A stretch of 64,000 bases of DNA from Pseudomonas fluorescens (GCF_005938625.1 NZ_VCNJ01000008.1:1-64000), one strand, 5' to 3'. Counted from the first letter of the stretch, positions 31,012 through 40,718 are shown. Notes: generated by a model from the sequence alone, not told the origin. A program made the numbers and translations.

Positions 31012-31099
31012 TGTGGGAGCGAGCTTGCTCGCGAAAGCTTCAACTCGAATCTCAAGTTAGATCCAGTCGCCTGCATTCGCGAGCAGGCTCGCTCCCACA
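31012..31099. repeat. REP pair (family 1), inverted
   Basis: Opposing TGTGGGAGCGAGCTTGCTCG-type copies lie between the convergent PA4570-like gene and fklB. Confidence 0.9.
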
Positions 31100-31105
31100 A
31101 AGTTC

Positions 31106-31723
31106 TTACAGAACGTCCAGCAGCTCGACGTCGAATACCAGAACGCTGTGCGGCGGGATGCTGCCAACGCCTTGAGCGCCGTAAGCCAGTTCGCTCGGCA
31201 CGTACAGACGCCATTTGCTGCCGGCATTCATCAGTTGCAGGGCTTCGGTCCAGCCAGCGATCACGCCGCCAACCGGAAATTCTGCAGGCTGGCCGCGCTC
31301 GTAGGAGCTGTCGAACACAGTGCCGTCGATCAGCGTGCCGTGGTAGTGCGTACGCACTTGGTCTTCACGGGTCGGCTTGGCGCCTTCGCCCTGCGTCAGC
31401 ACTTCGAATTGCAGGCCGGAAGCCAGGGTAGTGATGCCGTCACGCTTGGCGTTTTCAGCCAGGAAGGCCAGGCCTTCGCCTGCAGCAGCTTCAGCTTTGG
31501 CAGCGGCTTCGGCTTGCATGATTTCGCGGATCACTTTGAAGCTGGCGGACATTTCTTCCTGACCCACACGGCTTTCCTTACCGGCGAACGCGTCGGTCAG
31601 GCCAGCCAGAATGGCGTCCAGGCTAACGCCCGGTGGCGGGTTGTCGCGCAGCTGGTCACCCAGCTGACGGCCGATGCCGTAGCTGACGCGGGTTTCGTCG
31701 GTGGACAGATTTACTTCGGACAT
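31106..31723 (-). CDS. fklB: FKBP-type peptidyl-prolyl isomerase FklB
   Basis: This 205-residue protein has an FKBP N-terminal dimerisation domain (MSEVNLSTDETRVSYGIGRQ; coiled region about 60-95) and a C-terminal FKBP domain (VRTHYHGTLIDGTVFDSSYERGQPAEFPVGGVIAGW; LAYGAQGVGSIPPHSVLVFDVELL). No signal peptide is present, so it is the cytoplasmic FklB type. I chose the ATG starting MSEVNLS; the open frame before it is GC-rich noise. Confidence 0.94.
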   Translation of the reverse strand: MSEVNLSTDETRVSYGIGRQLGDQLRDNPPPGVSLDAILAGLTDAFAGKESRVGQEEMSASFKVIREIMQAEAAAKAEAAAGEGLAFLAENAKRDGITTLASGLQFEVLTQGEGAKPTREDQVRTHYHGTLIDGTVFDSSYERGQPAEFPVGGVIAGWTEALQLMNAGSKWRLYVPSELAYGAQGVGSIPPHSVLVFDVELLDVL

Positions 31724-31845
31724 GACACTGCTCCGCTGTGCGGACGGCCACAAGACTTGCCGTGCGTGCACAGCGCGTCCCGGCGCGCCCGGAACCAAAA
31801 GGGCGAGCAGACTAGCACAGATGTTCCGGCGATGGCGCGCAACGC

Positions 31846-32151
31846 CTACAGGGCAGAACGCCAGGCAAGCGGCACCTTCAGGCTTTCCTCGCCACTGGCG
31901 CCCAGGCCACACATTTCATCATGTACCGAGGTGTGTACGAGGTTGAAGGGCAGCACCGGAAAGTTGTGCAGCAAATCCCGCGCATGCTCCACCGAGCGCA
32001 ATGTCAGCATCCCACCCTTGAGATCACTCAACGGATACGCCGCGCCATGCATGCGTGCTTCGAGCAGATAAATCCCGCCTTCCATGGAGATCAGATTCAG
32101 CTCATCAACCTTCCTGGCGATGGCAAACGCATTCAACTCTTGCAGGTTCAT
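31846..32151 (-). CDS. DUF6482 family protein
   Basis: This 101-residue soluble protein begins MNLQELNAFAIARKVDELNL. Conserved features include ISMEGGIYLLEARM and PLSDLKGGMLTLRS, typical of a small Pseudomonas family without known function (positional equivalent PA4573). It is leftward, 122 nt upstream of fklB, with its own start. Confidence 0.85.
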   Translation of the reverse strand: MNLQELNAFAIARKVDELNLISMEGGIYLLEARMHGAAYPLSDLKGGMLTLRSVEHARDLLHNFPVLPFNLVHTSVHDEMCGLGASGEESLKVPLAWRSAL

Positions 32152-32228
32152 GAACGCACCTCACAACGTGGCGAGTCAGGACCTCTACAGGGATATGCCC
32201 GCGCGCATCAAAGCACAAGCCATAAACG

Positions 32229-32264
32229 ACACCGCCCGTCTGTTTCGCAACAGACGGGCGGTGT
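32229..32264. terminator. Strong hairpin terminator downstream of yqhA
   Basis: A perfect 16-bp stem (ACACCGCCCGTCTGTT and its complement) with a TCGC loop is flanked by five T on the plus strand and by CGTTT on the minus strand. Since the only adjacent gene reading into it is yqhA (minus), I assign it there, although the T-run is better in the other direction. Confidence 0.75.
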
Positions 32265-32286
32265 TTTTGCAGCGATCAACGGTTGA

Positions 32287-32775
32287 TCAGTGCTTGGTGA
32301 CCTTGTCCAGGTAACCCATGGCGAACGCCGAAACGACGAAGGTCATGTGGATGATCACGTACCACATCAAGTGCTCGGGATCGACGTTCTTGGCGTCCAT
32401 GAAGATGCGCAGCAAGTGGATCGAGGAGATCGCCACGATCGAAGCCGCGACTTTCATCTTCAGCGACGAAGAGTCCATGGTGCCGAGCCAGCTGAGCTTT
32501 TCCTTGCCCTCATCGATGTTCAGTTCAGAGACGAAGTTCTCGTAGCCGGAAATCATCACCATGACCAGCAGGCCGCCGACCAGCGCCATATCGATCAGCG
32601 ACAGCAGCACCAGAATCAGCTCCGATTCGGCCATCGAGAACACGTTGGGCAGGATGTGAAACACTTCCTGGAAAAATTTCAGTGCCAGCGCCAGCAGCCC
32701 GAGGGACAGCCCGATATAGATCGGCGCCAGCAGCCAGCGCGAGGCGTACATTGCATTTTCGATAAAGCGTTCCAT
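32287..32775 (-). CDS. UPF0114 family inner-membrane protein (YqhA/TIGR00645)
   Basis: This 162-residue protein has about four transmembrane helices ([76 protein letters not shown]) and the family motif SGYENFVS. Function unknown. A region of about 160 nt separates it from the divergent lipoprotein gene. Confidence 0.9.
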   Translation of the reverse strand: MERFIENAMYASRWLLAPIYIGLSLGLLALALKFFQEVFHILPNVFSMAESELILVLLSLIDMALVGGLLVMVMISGYENFVSELNIDEGKEKLSWLGTMDSSSLKMKVAASIVAISSIHLLRIFMDAKNVDPEHLMWYVIIHMTFVVSAFAMGYLDKVTKH

Positions 32776-32936
32776 TGAATCTCACACATGGGGGGCTGGA
32801 AATGGCGGCGAGTATATCAGCCCCCTGTGACAGCCAGAAACTGCCCAAAAATCCGCCACCTGCGCGTGTGGGTGATTTTTTTCTGCTAGTGTCCAAACCA
32901 TTGACAGCCCAGTGACTGCAGACAGGACGTGTGGAA

Positions 32937-34766
32937 ATGGATGTGCGATTACCAATAACGACGGCCGGAATCTGTCTTGCTCTGTTGATCAGCGGTTGCT
33001 CGCCCGGCGACGAGAAACATGCCGCCAGCCTTGAAGAAAAGACCGCAAAGTTCGAACAGTCGCTGGACGCCATCACCGATCCGAAACTCAAGGACGCCAT
33101 CACCGAGCTCGGCGGTTCACTGCTATTGCTCGAACGGGCACAGCTCAAACTCGCCGACAATCCACCGCGCACCGAATACGGCGAAGACGCCCTCGCCGTG
33201 CTCAAGCACTACCCTGCCCCGCAGACTCTGGTCGACACTTTTATCAATGGCCTGTTCGTGCTGCACAAAGATGCCAGCTCCGACTACCTTACCGATCTGC
33301 AACCAGTGTTCCCGTTCAACCTGAACATTCCCGGCGGCTTCCTGTTCCCCCATGGCGTGGAGTGGCAATCGGTAACGTTGAGCAACAAGCGCGTGATCGC
33401 TTATCAGCCGGAATGGTCGGAAACCGATCCGGGCATTCAGCTCAGCCCGTCCAGCTCCAACGTCACCAACCCCGATGACCTGACCGTGACCTACCCGTTC
33501 ATTGACGGGCTGGACGTGGACAAGAAGACCCTGCCGCAACCGGTCAGCCTGCAAGGCCAGATCGAAGTCATCGCGCCGCGCCGCTTGTACAGCTTCGACC
33601 TGACGCAAAAGGACGTCGGCCAGACCCGCACCAACGACAACCTCAGCGTCAAACTGCTGAAGCTTGAAAAGGACTACGCCGAAGTCGAATTCAGCAACAA
33701 CTTGCCGCTGGCCGCTGAAGTCGCCGAGGCCCAGCTCAATCCGCTGATCGTCCAGGCCCGCGATAACACCGGTCAGTATCTGGTCCGCGCCGGCTCGATC
33801 AACGAAAGTCCGGAGCAAGTGGCCTTCTACCAGAAACAACTGGCGTACCTGCAACAGCAGAAAGGCTGGAGCAATACTCTGGAAAAACAGCTCACCCAAG
33901 AACAGCAGGATTTCGAGCAGAAGCACTCGCGACGCTACAACAAGGTCTATTTCAATGGCCCGATCGAAACCCTGGAAGTCAGCGTGCTGGATTTTTCCTC
34001 GGCAACCGTGACCCGCAAACCGCTGGACCTGCCGATTCGCACGTTCAATCAGCACACCACGGAGAAAACCATCCAGCCACTGGATCCGTCGGTGACCGTT
34101 TACGACGATCTGGCGGCCAACTGGCTCAAGGGCGCGAGCCTGACCGAAGAGCAATTGAAGGCTGGCATCCGCGTCCACCAATCCGTGGAAGAACCGAGCG
34201 CCGCCCGTATCGAGTTCTCCCATCGCCGTACGTTCAACGATGAATTGCTGGGCGATGACTTCAGCCCGGGCGTCAGTCCTGTCACGTTCTTCACCGAAAA
34301 ACGCAGCGGCAAGCTCGATGAGCCGATCGAACTGCCGCCCGAGGCGTATCAAGTCGATCCGCTGCGCGCGACGATCACTTACGACCTGAACCTGTTCCCG
34401 GAAACCCCGGCGATTGCCGTCGGCTCAATGCCGCTGTTTCTCGCCACGGTGGCCAAACAGGCGTACGACGCCAAATCCTTGCCCAAAGGCCTGGAGATCA
34501 AGAACAACCAATTGGTGGTGGATCTGAAACTGTTCCCGCCCAACGAGTGGCGTTTCTTCGTCAAAGACGACAGTGGCAACTACCTCAAGCAGATCCTGTC
34601 GGTCAGCCACGATGCGAGCGCAGAAGGCCCGGCGTTGTTTGGCGTGCATTACTTTTATGGCCGCCCCACCCACGTCGAAACCTATCAGCGCACCGACCTC
34701 GCCACCGTGCAATACGGCTTTGAGGTCAAACTCGACAAGGCACAGGTGCCTGATACTGCGCCTTGA
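32937..34766 (+). CDS. Large predicted lipoprotein, unknown function
   Basis: This 609-residue protein starts MDVRLPITTAGICLALLISGC, a lipoprotein signal with lipobox LISGC and mature Cys at 21. The next residues S-P-G do not include Asp at +2, so outer-membrane sorting is expected. The body is mostly beta-rich without a domain I recognise. It contains a glutamine-rich helix (about 295-335, KQLAYLQQQKGW...QEQQDFEQKH). GTG at 32931 is a possible start two codons earlier. It is conserved-looking, with normal codon use for the window. Confidence 0.8.
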   Translation: MDVRLPITTAGICLALLISGCSPGDEKHAASLEEKTAKFEQSLDAITDPKLKDAITELGGSLLLLERAQLKLADNPPRTEYGEDALAVLKHYPAPQTLVDTFINGLFVLHKDASSDYLTDLQPVFPFNLNIPGGFLFPHGVEWQSVTLSNKRVIAYQPEWSETDPGIQLSPSSSNVTNPDDLTVTYPFIDGLDVDKKTLPQPVSLQGQIEVIAPRRLYSFDLTQKDVGQTRTNDNLSVKLLKLEKDYAEVEFSNNLPLAAEVAEAQLNPLIVQARDNTGQYLVRAGSINESPEQVAFYQKQLAYLQQQKGWSNTLEKQLTQEQQDFEQKHSRRYNKVYFNGPIETLEVSVLDFSSATVTRKPLDLPIRTFNQHTTEKTIQPLDPSVTVYDDLAANWLKGASLTEEQLKAGIRVHQSVEEPSAARIEFSHRRTFNDELLGDDFSPGVSPVTFFTEKRSGKLDEPIELPPEAYQVDPLRATITYDLNLFPETPAIAVGSMPLFLATVAKQAYDAKSLPKGLEIKNNQLVVDLKLFPPNEWRFFVKDDSGNYLKQILSVSHDASAEGPALFGVHYFYGRPTHVETYQRTDLATVQYGFEVKLDKAQVPDTAP

Positions 34767-34773
34767 AGGGCAA

Positions 34774-34810
34774 GATCAAAAGATCGCAGCCTGCGGCAGC
34801 TCCTACAGGG
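34774..34810. repeat. Single REP element (family 2)
   Basis: A copy of AAAAGATCGCAGCCTGCGGC(AGCTCCTACAGG) lies between the lipoprotein gene and the convergent small gene and overlaps the latter's last codons. Confidence 0.8.
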
Positions 34811-35117
34811 CGCGGCCACGGCCACCGTTGATCTGCCGCAATTGAGCTTGCAGGTGCAGACTCCAGATCTGCGGATCGTCAGCCAGCTCGTAGCCATGCA
34901 AGGTCAGACTTTCGACGATGGTGTCGAGTATCGATTCAGCGGCGACCGGCCCATGAAACGGGCCCTGGGCTTTGATAGCGGAAGGTTGTTCGCCGGCCAT
35001 GCCGGCCGCGAAGAGCAGCGTCCACATGCCGTTATCGCCGGCCAACGGCTTGATGGCGCATTCGATACGGGTCACCAGACCCAGGCATTGACGGGTGAGA
35101 CAGAGGTTGCGCGACAT
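34803..35117 (-). CDS. Hypothetical protein (PA4575 position)
   Basis: This 104-residue protein begins MSRNLCLTRQCLGLVTRIEC. A short hydrophobic stretch (GMWTLLFAAGMAG) and a mostly alpha-helical second half (AAESILDTIVESLTLHGYELAD) are visible. No family is recognised; by position it corresponds to PA4575 in P. aeruginosa. Its 3' end runs into a REP-type element, giving the C-terminus GGRGRAL. Confidence 0.7.
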   Translation of the reverse strand: MSRNLCLTRQCLGLVTRIECAIKPLAGDNGMWTLLFAAGMAGEQPSAIKAQGPFHGPVAAESILDTIVESLTLHGYELADDPQIWSLHLQAQLRQINGGRGRAL

Positions 35118-35319
35118 GGCGGCGACCCTCGGTGAAGCCGGTATTCAGTCCCCACGGGAGGACTGGCTCGATCCAGTGATACTGTCGATATCCTTGAGCT
35201 GAGAATAGAAGAAAAGTCCGCTGCGCAAGCCGAATGGAACCAGAAGGCGCCGAATGGTCATTGTGTGAATATTGGCGTCAGAGTTGTGGCGAATTTCCGG
35301 AAGATCCCCACAAAACAAA

Positions 35320-35409
35320 TGTAGGAGTGAGCCTGCCCGCGATAGCGGTGAACCAGTCGACTTATTCGCCGACTGACACTCCGCTATCGCGAGCAGGCTC
35401 ACTCCTACA
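35320..35409. repeat. REP pair (family 1 variant), inverted
   Basis: Opposing copies of TGTAGGAGTGAGCCTGCCCG and its partner CGAGCAGGCTCACTCCTACA flank a ~30-nt spacer, just after the LonB-like gene stop. The rest of the interval 35118-35319 shows no gene. Confidence 0.9.
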
Positions 35410-35426
35410 GTTTGACCGCGCCAGGC

Positions 35427-37865
35427 TTAAGCCGGTTTGGCTTCGGCCAAGGCCTCTTGCGCCAGTTCCTTCTCGGCTTCCTTGAGGTCTTCTTCGCTGA
35501 TCATCTCAGCGATGTCGCGCAGACGCTCGACCACCCGTGCGTTGATGCTGCCTTCCGGGAATTCGCCATCGGCATTTGGTTCACCCGCCGGTTCGCCCAC
35601 CAGCAGACTCAGCGCCTCGTCGGCCTGACGCACCGCGTAAACGTGGAACTGCCCGGCTCGCACCGCCGCCAGCACTTTCTCATCAAGCATCAGCGTGGCG
35701 ACGTTGGCCTGCGGAATGATCGCGCCCTGCTCGCCCGTCAGCCCACGCGCTTCACAGAGACGGAAGAAGCCCTCGATCTTCTCGTTGACCCCGCCCACCG
35801 CCTGCACTTCGCCGAACTGGTTGATCGAACCGGTGATCGCAAAGCACTGTTTGAGCGGGGTTTTCGACAGCGCCGAAATCAGCGTGCACGCCTCGCCCAG
35901 CGACGCACTGTCGCCATCAACGTAACCGTAGGATTGCTCCAGCGCGATGCTCGCGGAAATCGCCAGCGGGAATTCCTGGGCGTAACGGCTGCCCAGATAC
36001 CCGGTGAGGATCATCACGCCTTTGGAGTGGATCGGCTGCCCAAGGTTGACCTCACGCTCGATGTCGACGATGCCGCTGCCGCCCGGGTACACCGTGGCGG
36101 AAATCCGCGCCGGCACACCGAACGCCGAATCGCCGACTTCGAGTACGGTCAGACCGTTGCACTTGCCGACTGCGGCGCCATCGGTGTCGATCAGGATGAT
36201 CCCGGCGAGCATGTCATCGAGAATCCGCGCCGACACGCGACCAGTACGCGTGGCTTTGGCCTTCAGCGCACGTTCAATGTGCCCGGCGTCGGTCATCTCA
36301 TCGCCGGCCAGATGACGGATGAAATCCGCTTCGCTGACCAGTTGGAACAGATCGCCGATACGCGCCGACAAACGCCCCTGATGCTCGGCCAGCCGTGCGC
36401 TGTAAGTCGCCAGACGTGCCACCGCGTCGGCGGTCAGCGGCGCCATGCCTTCTTCCGAGGTACGGGTTTTCAACAGCTGGGCGAATTGCTCCAGGCTCTC
36501 GTCGACCATCGGGATGTCTTCGTCGAAATCAACGAGAACGCGGAACATCTCCTGGAAGTCCGGATCGAGGTCTTGCAGCGTGTAATACAGCGAGCGCGCC
36601 CCGATGATGATGACTTTGACCTGCAACGGGATGTGCTGCGGGTTAAGCGTCACCGTAGCGAAACGGCCCATCTCGCCCAGCGGCGATTCCATTTTCAGCT
36701 TGCGCGATTGCAGGGCGCGTTTCAGCGCATCCCACACAAACGGCTCGCTGAGCATTTTTTCCGCTTCAAGAATCAGGAAACCGCCGTTGGCGCGGTGCAA
36801 GGCACCCGGACGCAACTGGCGATAGGTGGTGTAGAGCGCGCCCTGATCAGTGGTGTATTCGATACGACCGAAGAGGTTTTCGTAAGTCGGGTGCGGCTCG
36901 AACACCACCGGCGCACCGCCACTCACCGGATGGCCGACCACCAGGCTTGGCGCGTATTGCTCTTCCAGCAACTTGCGTGCAACGGCGTCGGTTTTGCTGT
37001 CATCGACCAGTTGCTCGACCACGGTCTTCAGCAGGTAGACCTGCATGGCTTGCAGGTAACCGCAGACCGCAGCGTTCTCGGCGTACTTCTCCGACAACGG
37101 CGACAGCAATGGCTGCAAGGCCAGGGTGATGGTTTCTTCGTTGAGCGAACGCAGCTGGTTGTTCGACTCACGCTTCCACTGCGGCAGGCTGGCGAGTTCT
37201 TCGTTCAGGCGCTCTTCGAGGCCAGAGATGTCATCGTGAAAACGCTCGCGATCAACCTCTGGTAACTGGGCGAATTCCGCTTCGTCCAGCGCTTTGCCGT
37301 CGAGCATCGGCGTGAACGCAATGTTGCTGCTGTCGCGATACAGGGCGACGTCTTTTTCCAGGGCCAGACGCTCGATGATGTCGAGAGCCTTGTCGTAGCG
37401 CTGGTTGAAAGCGCGGTCGATGGCGCTTTTCTTTTGCTGGTAGGACGGGTGCTCGAACACCGCTGGAAATGTCGCCAGCAGGTTATCGATCAAGCCGTTG
37501 ATGTCACCGATGAATGCGCCGGCAGTGCCCGATGGCAACTCCAGGGCACGCGGCTCGCGCGGTTCATCGAAATTGTTGACGTAGACCCAGTCCGCCGGGG
37601 TCTGCAGGCGCTTGCCTTCGGCCTTCAGGTAGCGTTTGACGAACGAGAAACGACCGGTGCCAGGCTCGCCCATGACGAAAACGTTGTAACCGGGGCGTGG
37701 CATGGCCACACCGAACTGCAAGGCTTCGACCGCGCGTTCCTGGCCGAGCACACCGCGAAAGGGCTCCAGATCATTGGTGGTAGTGAAGCTGAACTGTTCA
37801 GCGGAAAACGGACGGGTCAGCGCTTCGGGCGCGAGACGCAAGCTGGCAGCAACAGGATCAGGCAT
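35427..37865 (-). CDS. LonB-like AAA+ ATP-dependent protease
   Basis: This 812-residue protein resembles the Lon-related family (AAA_32/Lon-C, homologue of PA4576). Nucleotide-binding GEPGTGRFSF is a variant Walker A with Arg in place of Lys (about residue 67). The C-terminal Lon protease domain has the Ser-Lys dyad: S653 in VDGDSASL and K696 in GGVNEKIEGF, 43 residues apart as in Lon. The middle contains an ATPase-like segment (NGGFLILEAEKML; IIGARSLYYTLQDLDPDFQEMF). It is presumably a cytoplasmic quality-control protease; its substrates are unknown. Confidence 0.88.
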   Translation of the reverse strand: MPDPVAASLRLAPEALTRPFSAEQFSFTTTNDLEPFRGVLGQERAVEALQFGVAMPRPGYNVFVMGEPGTGRFSFVKRYLKAEGKRLQTPADWVYVNNFDEPREPRALELPSGTAGAFIGDINGLIDNLLATFPAVFEHPSYQQKKSAIDRAFNQRYDKALDIIERLALEKDVALYRDSSNIAFTPMLDGKALDEAEFAQLPEVDRERFHDDISGLEERLNEELASLPQWKRESNNQLRSLNEETITLALQPLLSPLSEKYAENAAVCGYLQAMQVYLLKTVVEQLVDDSKTDAVARKLLEEQYAPSLVVGHPVSGGAPVVFEPHPTYENLFGRIEYTTDQGALYTTYRQLRPGALHRANGGFLILEAEKMLSEPFVWDALKRALQSRKLKMESPLGEMGRFATVTLNPQHIPLQVKVIIIGARSLYYTLQDLDPDFQEMFRVLVDFDEDIPMVDESLEQFAQLLKTRTSEEGMAPLTADAVARLATYSARLAEHQGRLSARIGDLFQLVSEADFIRHLAGDEMTDAGHIERALKAKATRTGRVSARILDDMLAGIILIDTDGAAVGKCNGLTVLEVGDSAFGVPARISATVYPGGSGIVDIEREVNLGQPIHSKGVMILTGYLGSRYAQEFPLAISASIALEQSYGYVDGDSASLGEACTLISALSKTPLKQCFAITGSINQFGEVQAVGGVNEKIEGFFRLCEARGLTGEQGAIIPQANVATLMLDEKVLAAVRAGQFHVYAVRQADEALSLLVGEPAGEPNADGEFPEGSINARVVERLRDIAEMISEEDLKEAEKELAQEALAEAKPA

Positions 37866-38167
37866 CGGGCTTCCTTAACAATCAGGCGGGGCAGATAGCG
37901 GCATTCTGGCGCTGCCCGTGCCCCACTGGCAAGGCGCGCCACACCACAAAGCATAGACAACCGGCCAAGCCTGCGGCTCGCCCCCGGAAACCGGGGTTTA
38001 TTCCAAATATTTTGCAAAAAACCACGGAACCCCTGGAACGTGCCTAAACTCCAAACTGCGCGGCTGGAACTAATACCGGCCCACTGGCTTCGTTTGGATC
38101 TGTTTCGTACAGAGCTTGGGGGGCCAGAACCCTGTCCATTGGTATGCACACAAAAGAGAACAAAGCT

Positions 38168-38656
38168 ATGAAACGGATTCTTCTCGGTACTCTCTTCACC
38201 GCTGTATCCATCAACGCAATGGCGCAAGCTCCAGGCGGCCCGGATTGCGGTTGGGGCAACATGCTGTTCGAAGGTCAGCGTGGCACCCCGGCGCACTTCC
38301 TCGCTTCCACCACCAACGGCACTTCCGGTAATGCCACCTTCGGGATGACGTCCGGCACCAACGGTTGCTCGACCAACGCATCGCTGACCTACGGCGGCAA
38401 ATCCTGGTTTGCCATGAATGGCATGATGAACGAGCTGTCCGAAGACATGGCCAAAGGCAACGGCGAAGCGCTGACGACTTATGCCGTGGTACTGGGCGTG
38501 GCGCCGGAAGATCGCGCGCATTTCGCTGCTGTGACTCACGAGCACTTCCAGCAGATCTTCAGCAAGGCTGACGTGACCGCTGAAGACGTGCATACCAACA
38601 CCCTGGCCGTACTGAAATCGGATCCTCGTCTGGCCAAGTACGCAACTCAGGCTTAA
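38168..38656 (+). CDS. DUF3015 family periplasmic protein
   Basis: This 162-residue protein has a Sec signal peptide (MKRILLGTLFTAVSINAMA/QAPG). The mature part starts with PDCGWGNMLFEGQRG and contains TTNGTSGNATFGMTSGTNGC, a DUF3015 pattern with two Cys. Function unknown. The ATG at 38168 follows AAAGCT; the upstream frame is not signal-like. The 302-nt gap before it (37866-38167) separates it from the divergent LonB-like gene and shows no gene or clear promoter. Confidence 0.88.
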   Translation: MKRILLGTLFTAVSINAMAQAPGGPDCGWGNMLFEGQRGTPAHFLASTTNGTSGNATFGMTSGTNGCSTNASLTYGGKSWFAMNGMMNELSEDMAKGNGEALTTYAVVLGVAPEDRAHFAAVTHEHFQQIFSKADVTAEDVHTNTLAVLKSDPRLAKYATQA

Positions 38657-38666
38657 GCTCGACCCC

Positions 38667-38700
38667 ACCCGCTTCCTTCGGGAAGCGGGTTTTGTTTTTT
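38667..38700 (+). terminator. Rho-independent terminator of the DUF3015 gene
   Basis: A 10-bp stem ACCCGCTTCC/GGAAGCGGGT with a TTCG loop is followed by TTTGTTTTTT. Confidence 0.9.
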
Positions 38701-38750
38701 CGGCCCGCCCTCCTTGGGTCTTTATTTCTTTCCTGTTCAAGTTGCCGACT

Positions 38751-40604
38751 ATGCTCAAACGCCTTGCCTGGCTGGCGCTCTGTGTCTGCGCCCCGCTGTC
38801 CGCCGCGCCCCACATCGACCCTCAACGTTTGCAGCAACTGGCCAACGACCGCTTCTGGATTTCCCTCGGTCACTACGAAACCGCCAAGCTTGGCGGCTGG
38901 CGCAGCTATGTCAGCGACAAGAAATTCTTTCTGGCGCCGGATGGCAATGAGCATCCCGACCACGAACTGGCGGCCACCGTGCAAGCGCTGTACGCCCCTG
39001 CCAGCCTCGGCGAGCAACACGCGCAATGTGTTTATCCGGCGCGCACCCGCTGGCTGAAAGCGCAGCTCAACCTGACCGACCTGCCGACGCCCGAGTGCGC
39101 CGAGTACAAAAAATGGTTCAAGGACGTCTCGCCGCACAGCGCGGTGATGATCTTCCCGGCGGCTTACTTGAACAGTCCGTCATCGATGTTCGGCCACACC
39201 CTGCTGCGTATCGATCAGGCCGATGTGCAGGCCGATAAAACATCGCTGCTCAGTTACGCGATCAACTTCGGTGCCTACATCGAAGGTTCGGACAACAGCA
39301 TTCTGTACGCCTGGAAAGGTTTGATGGGCGGTTATCCCGGCCTGTTCGCGCTGGTGCCGTATCAGGAAAAACTTTCGGAATACCGCAGTCTGGAAAACCG
39401 CGACCTGTGGGAATACCGACTGAATCTGACCCAGGAAGAAACCGCGCGCATGGTCGAGCATGTGTGGGAGTTGAAGCAGATTCAGTTCGACTATTTCTTC
39501 TTCGATGAAAACTGCTCGTACCGCCTGCTGGAGCTGCTGCAAGTCGCACGGCCGAGTCTGCGCCTGACCGAACAGTTTCCGCTGACCGCGATTCCCACGG
39601 ACACCGTCAAAGCGGTGAAAGAAGCCGGGCTGGTGGAAAGTATCGAATACCGCCCGTCCCGCGAGCGCGAACTGCTCAGCCGCGCCGAGCCGCTCAACAG
39701 TGACGAACAGCAATGGGTGCTGAACGTCAGCGCCGATCAACAGCAGTTGCAGGATCCGGCTTTCAAAGCCCTGCCCCGCGACCGTCAGGCGTTGATCATT
39801 GATGCGGCGTATCGTCTGGAGCGCTACCGCGCCAACGGCCAGGAGCGCGATCCGCAACGGGCACAGCGCAGTTTCGAACTGCTGCGGGCGATCAACAAGA
39901 ATCCCGCGCCAGAGTTGGACATTCCGCAGCCAGGCTTGCCGGAAGACGGCCACGAATCACGCACCTGGCAGGCAGGCCTCGGCACACGCGGCGATCGTGC
40001 GTTCGGCGAATACGGCTTGCGCATGGCTTATCACGATCTCAACGACAACGCCGAGAGCTTCCCGCTCGGCGCGCAGATCGAAATCCTGCAGATGAAGTTG
40101 CGTCAGTACGAAGGCAATCACTGGCAGTTCCAGCAGCTGGATCTGGCGACGATTCGTTCGCTGACGCCGCGCAATGAGCTATTGCAGCCGCTGTCGTGGC
40201 AGGTGACCGGTGGGCTTGAGCGGGTCCCGGGCAAGCATGATGACGAGACGCTGGTCAGCCACGTCAACGGTGGCGGTGGCGGCACCTGGGCGCTGGGTGA
40301 CGATGTGCTGGGTTTTGCCCTCGGCACCGTGCGCGTTGAACACAACAACGATTTCGCCGAGTTCGTCTCTCCGGCCGGCGGTTTCAATACCGGTGCGCTG
40401 TGGAAAAACCCGCTGGGCAATCTCAGCCTGGAGGCCAAGGGCGATTACTTCTTCAATGGCGAAGTGCGCCGCAGTCTGAGTCTGAACCAGCAGTGGGAGT
40501 TGTCGCGCAATATGGGTTTGCGCCTGAGTGCGCAACGCGAATTCAGCCACCTTGCCACACCTGAGACGGAAGTCATGCTCGAAGTGAAGTGGTATCACTA
40601 CTGA
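38751..40604 (+). CDS. DUF4105 family membrane/periplasmic protein
   Basis: This 617-residue protein has a signal peptide (MLKRLAWLALCVCAPLSAA). The DUF4105/Lnb N-terminal-type domain shows MIFPAAYLNSPSSMFGHTLLRI and FFDENCSYRLLELL, carrying the conserved His and Cys of that superfamily. The C-terminal third ends in alternating beta-strand segments (LRLSAQREFSHLATPETEVMLEVKWYHY) resembling an outer-membrane barrel. Family members are cysteine-dependent hydrolase-like, but no substrate is known here. The start chosen is ATG at 38751 rather than TTG at 38742. Confidence 0.85.
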   Translation: MLKRLAWLALCVCAPLSAAPHIDPQRLQQLANDRFWISLGHYETAKLGGWRSYVSDKKFFLAPDGNEHPDHELAATVQALYAPASLGEQHAQCVYPARTRWLKAQLNLTDLPTPECAEYKKWFKDVSPHSAVMIFPAAYLNSPSSMFGHTLLRIDQADVQADKTSLLSYAINFGAYIEGSDNSILYAWKGLMGGYPGLFALVPYQEKLSEYRSLENRDLWEYRLNLTQEETARMVEHVWELKQIQFDYFFFDENCSYRLLELLQVARPSLRLTEQFPLTAIPTDTVKAVKEAGLVESIEYRPSRERELLSRAEPLNSDEQQWVLNVSADQQQLQDPAFKALPRDRQALIIDAAYRLERYRANGQERDPQRAQRSFELLRAINKNPAPELDIPQPGLPEDGHESRTWQAGLGTRGDRAFGEYGLRMAYHDLNDNAESFPLGAQIEILQMKLRQYEGNHWQFQQLDLATIRSLTPRNELLQPLSWQVTGGLERVPGKHDDETLVSHVNGGGGGTWALGDDVLGFALGTVRVEHNNDFAEFVSPAGGFNTGALWKNPLGNLSLEAKGDYFFNGEVRRSLSLNQQWELSRNMGLRLSAQREFSHLATPETEVMLEVKWYHY

Positions 40605-40627
40605 CTCCGAACACAACACAGAACCAA

Positions 40628-40718
40628 TGTGGGAGCGAGCTTGCTCGCGAAAGCGGTGGGTCTGTCGATATTAAAATCGCCTGACAGGACGCCTTCGCGA
40701 GCAAGCTCGCTCCCACAG
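40628..40718. repeat. REP pair (family 1), inverted
   Basis: Opposing TGTGGGAGCGAGCTTGCTCG and CGAGCAAGCTCGCTCCCACA copies with a ~40-nt spacer lie between two rightward genes. Confidence 0.9.

Noticed and set aside
35412..37265. 617-codon open frame opposite the LonB-like gene
   Set aside because: Antisense shadow; the minus-strand protein has a complete Ser-Lys protease domain.
37817..38815. 332-codon leftward frame across the DUF3015 gene
   Set aside because: Covers the DUF3015 gene, its terminator and promoter region antisense; composition is not protein-like.
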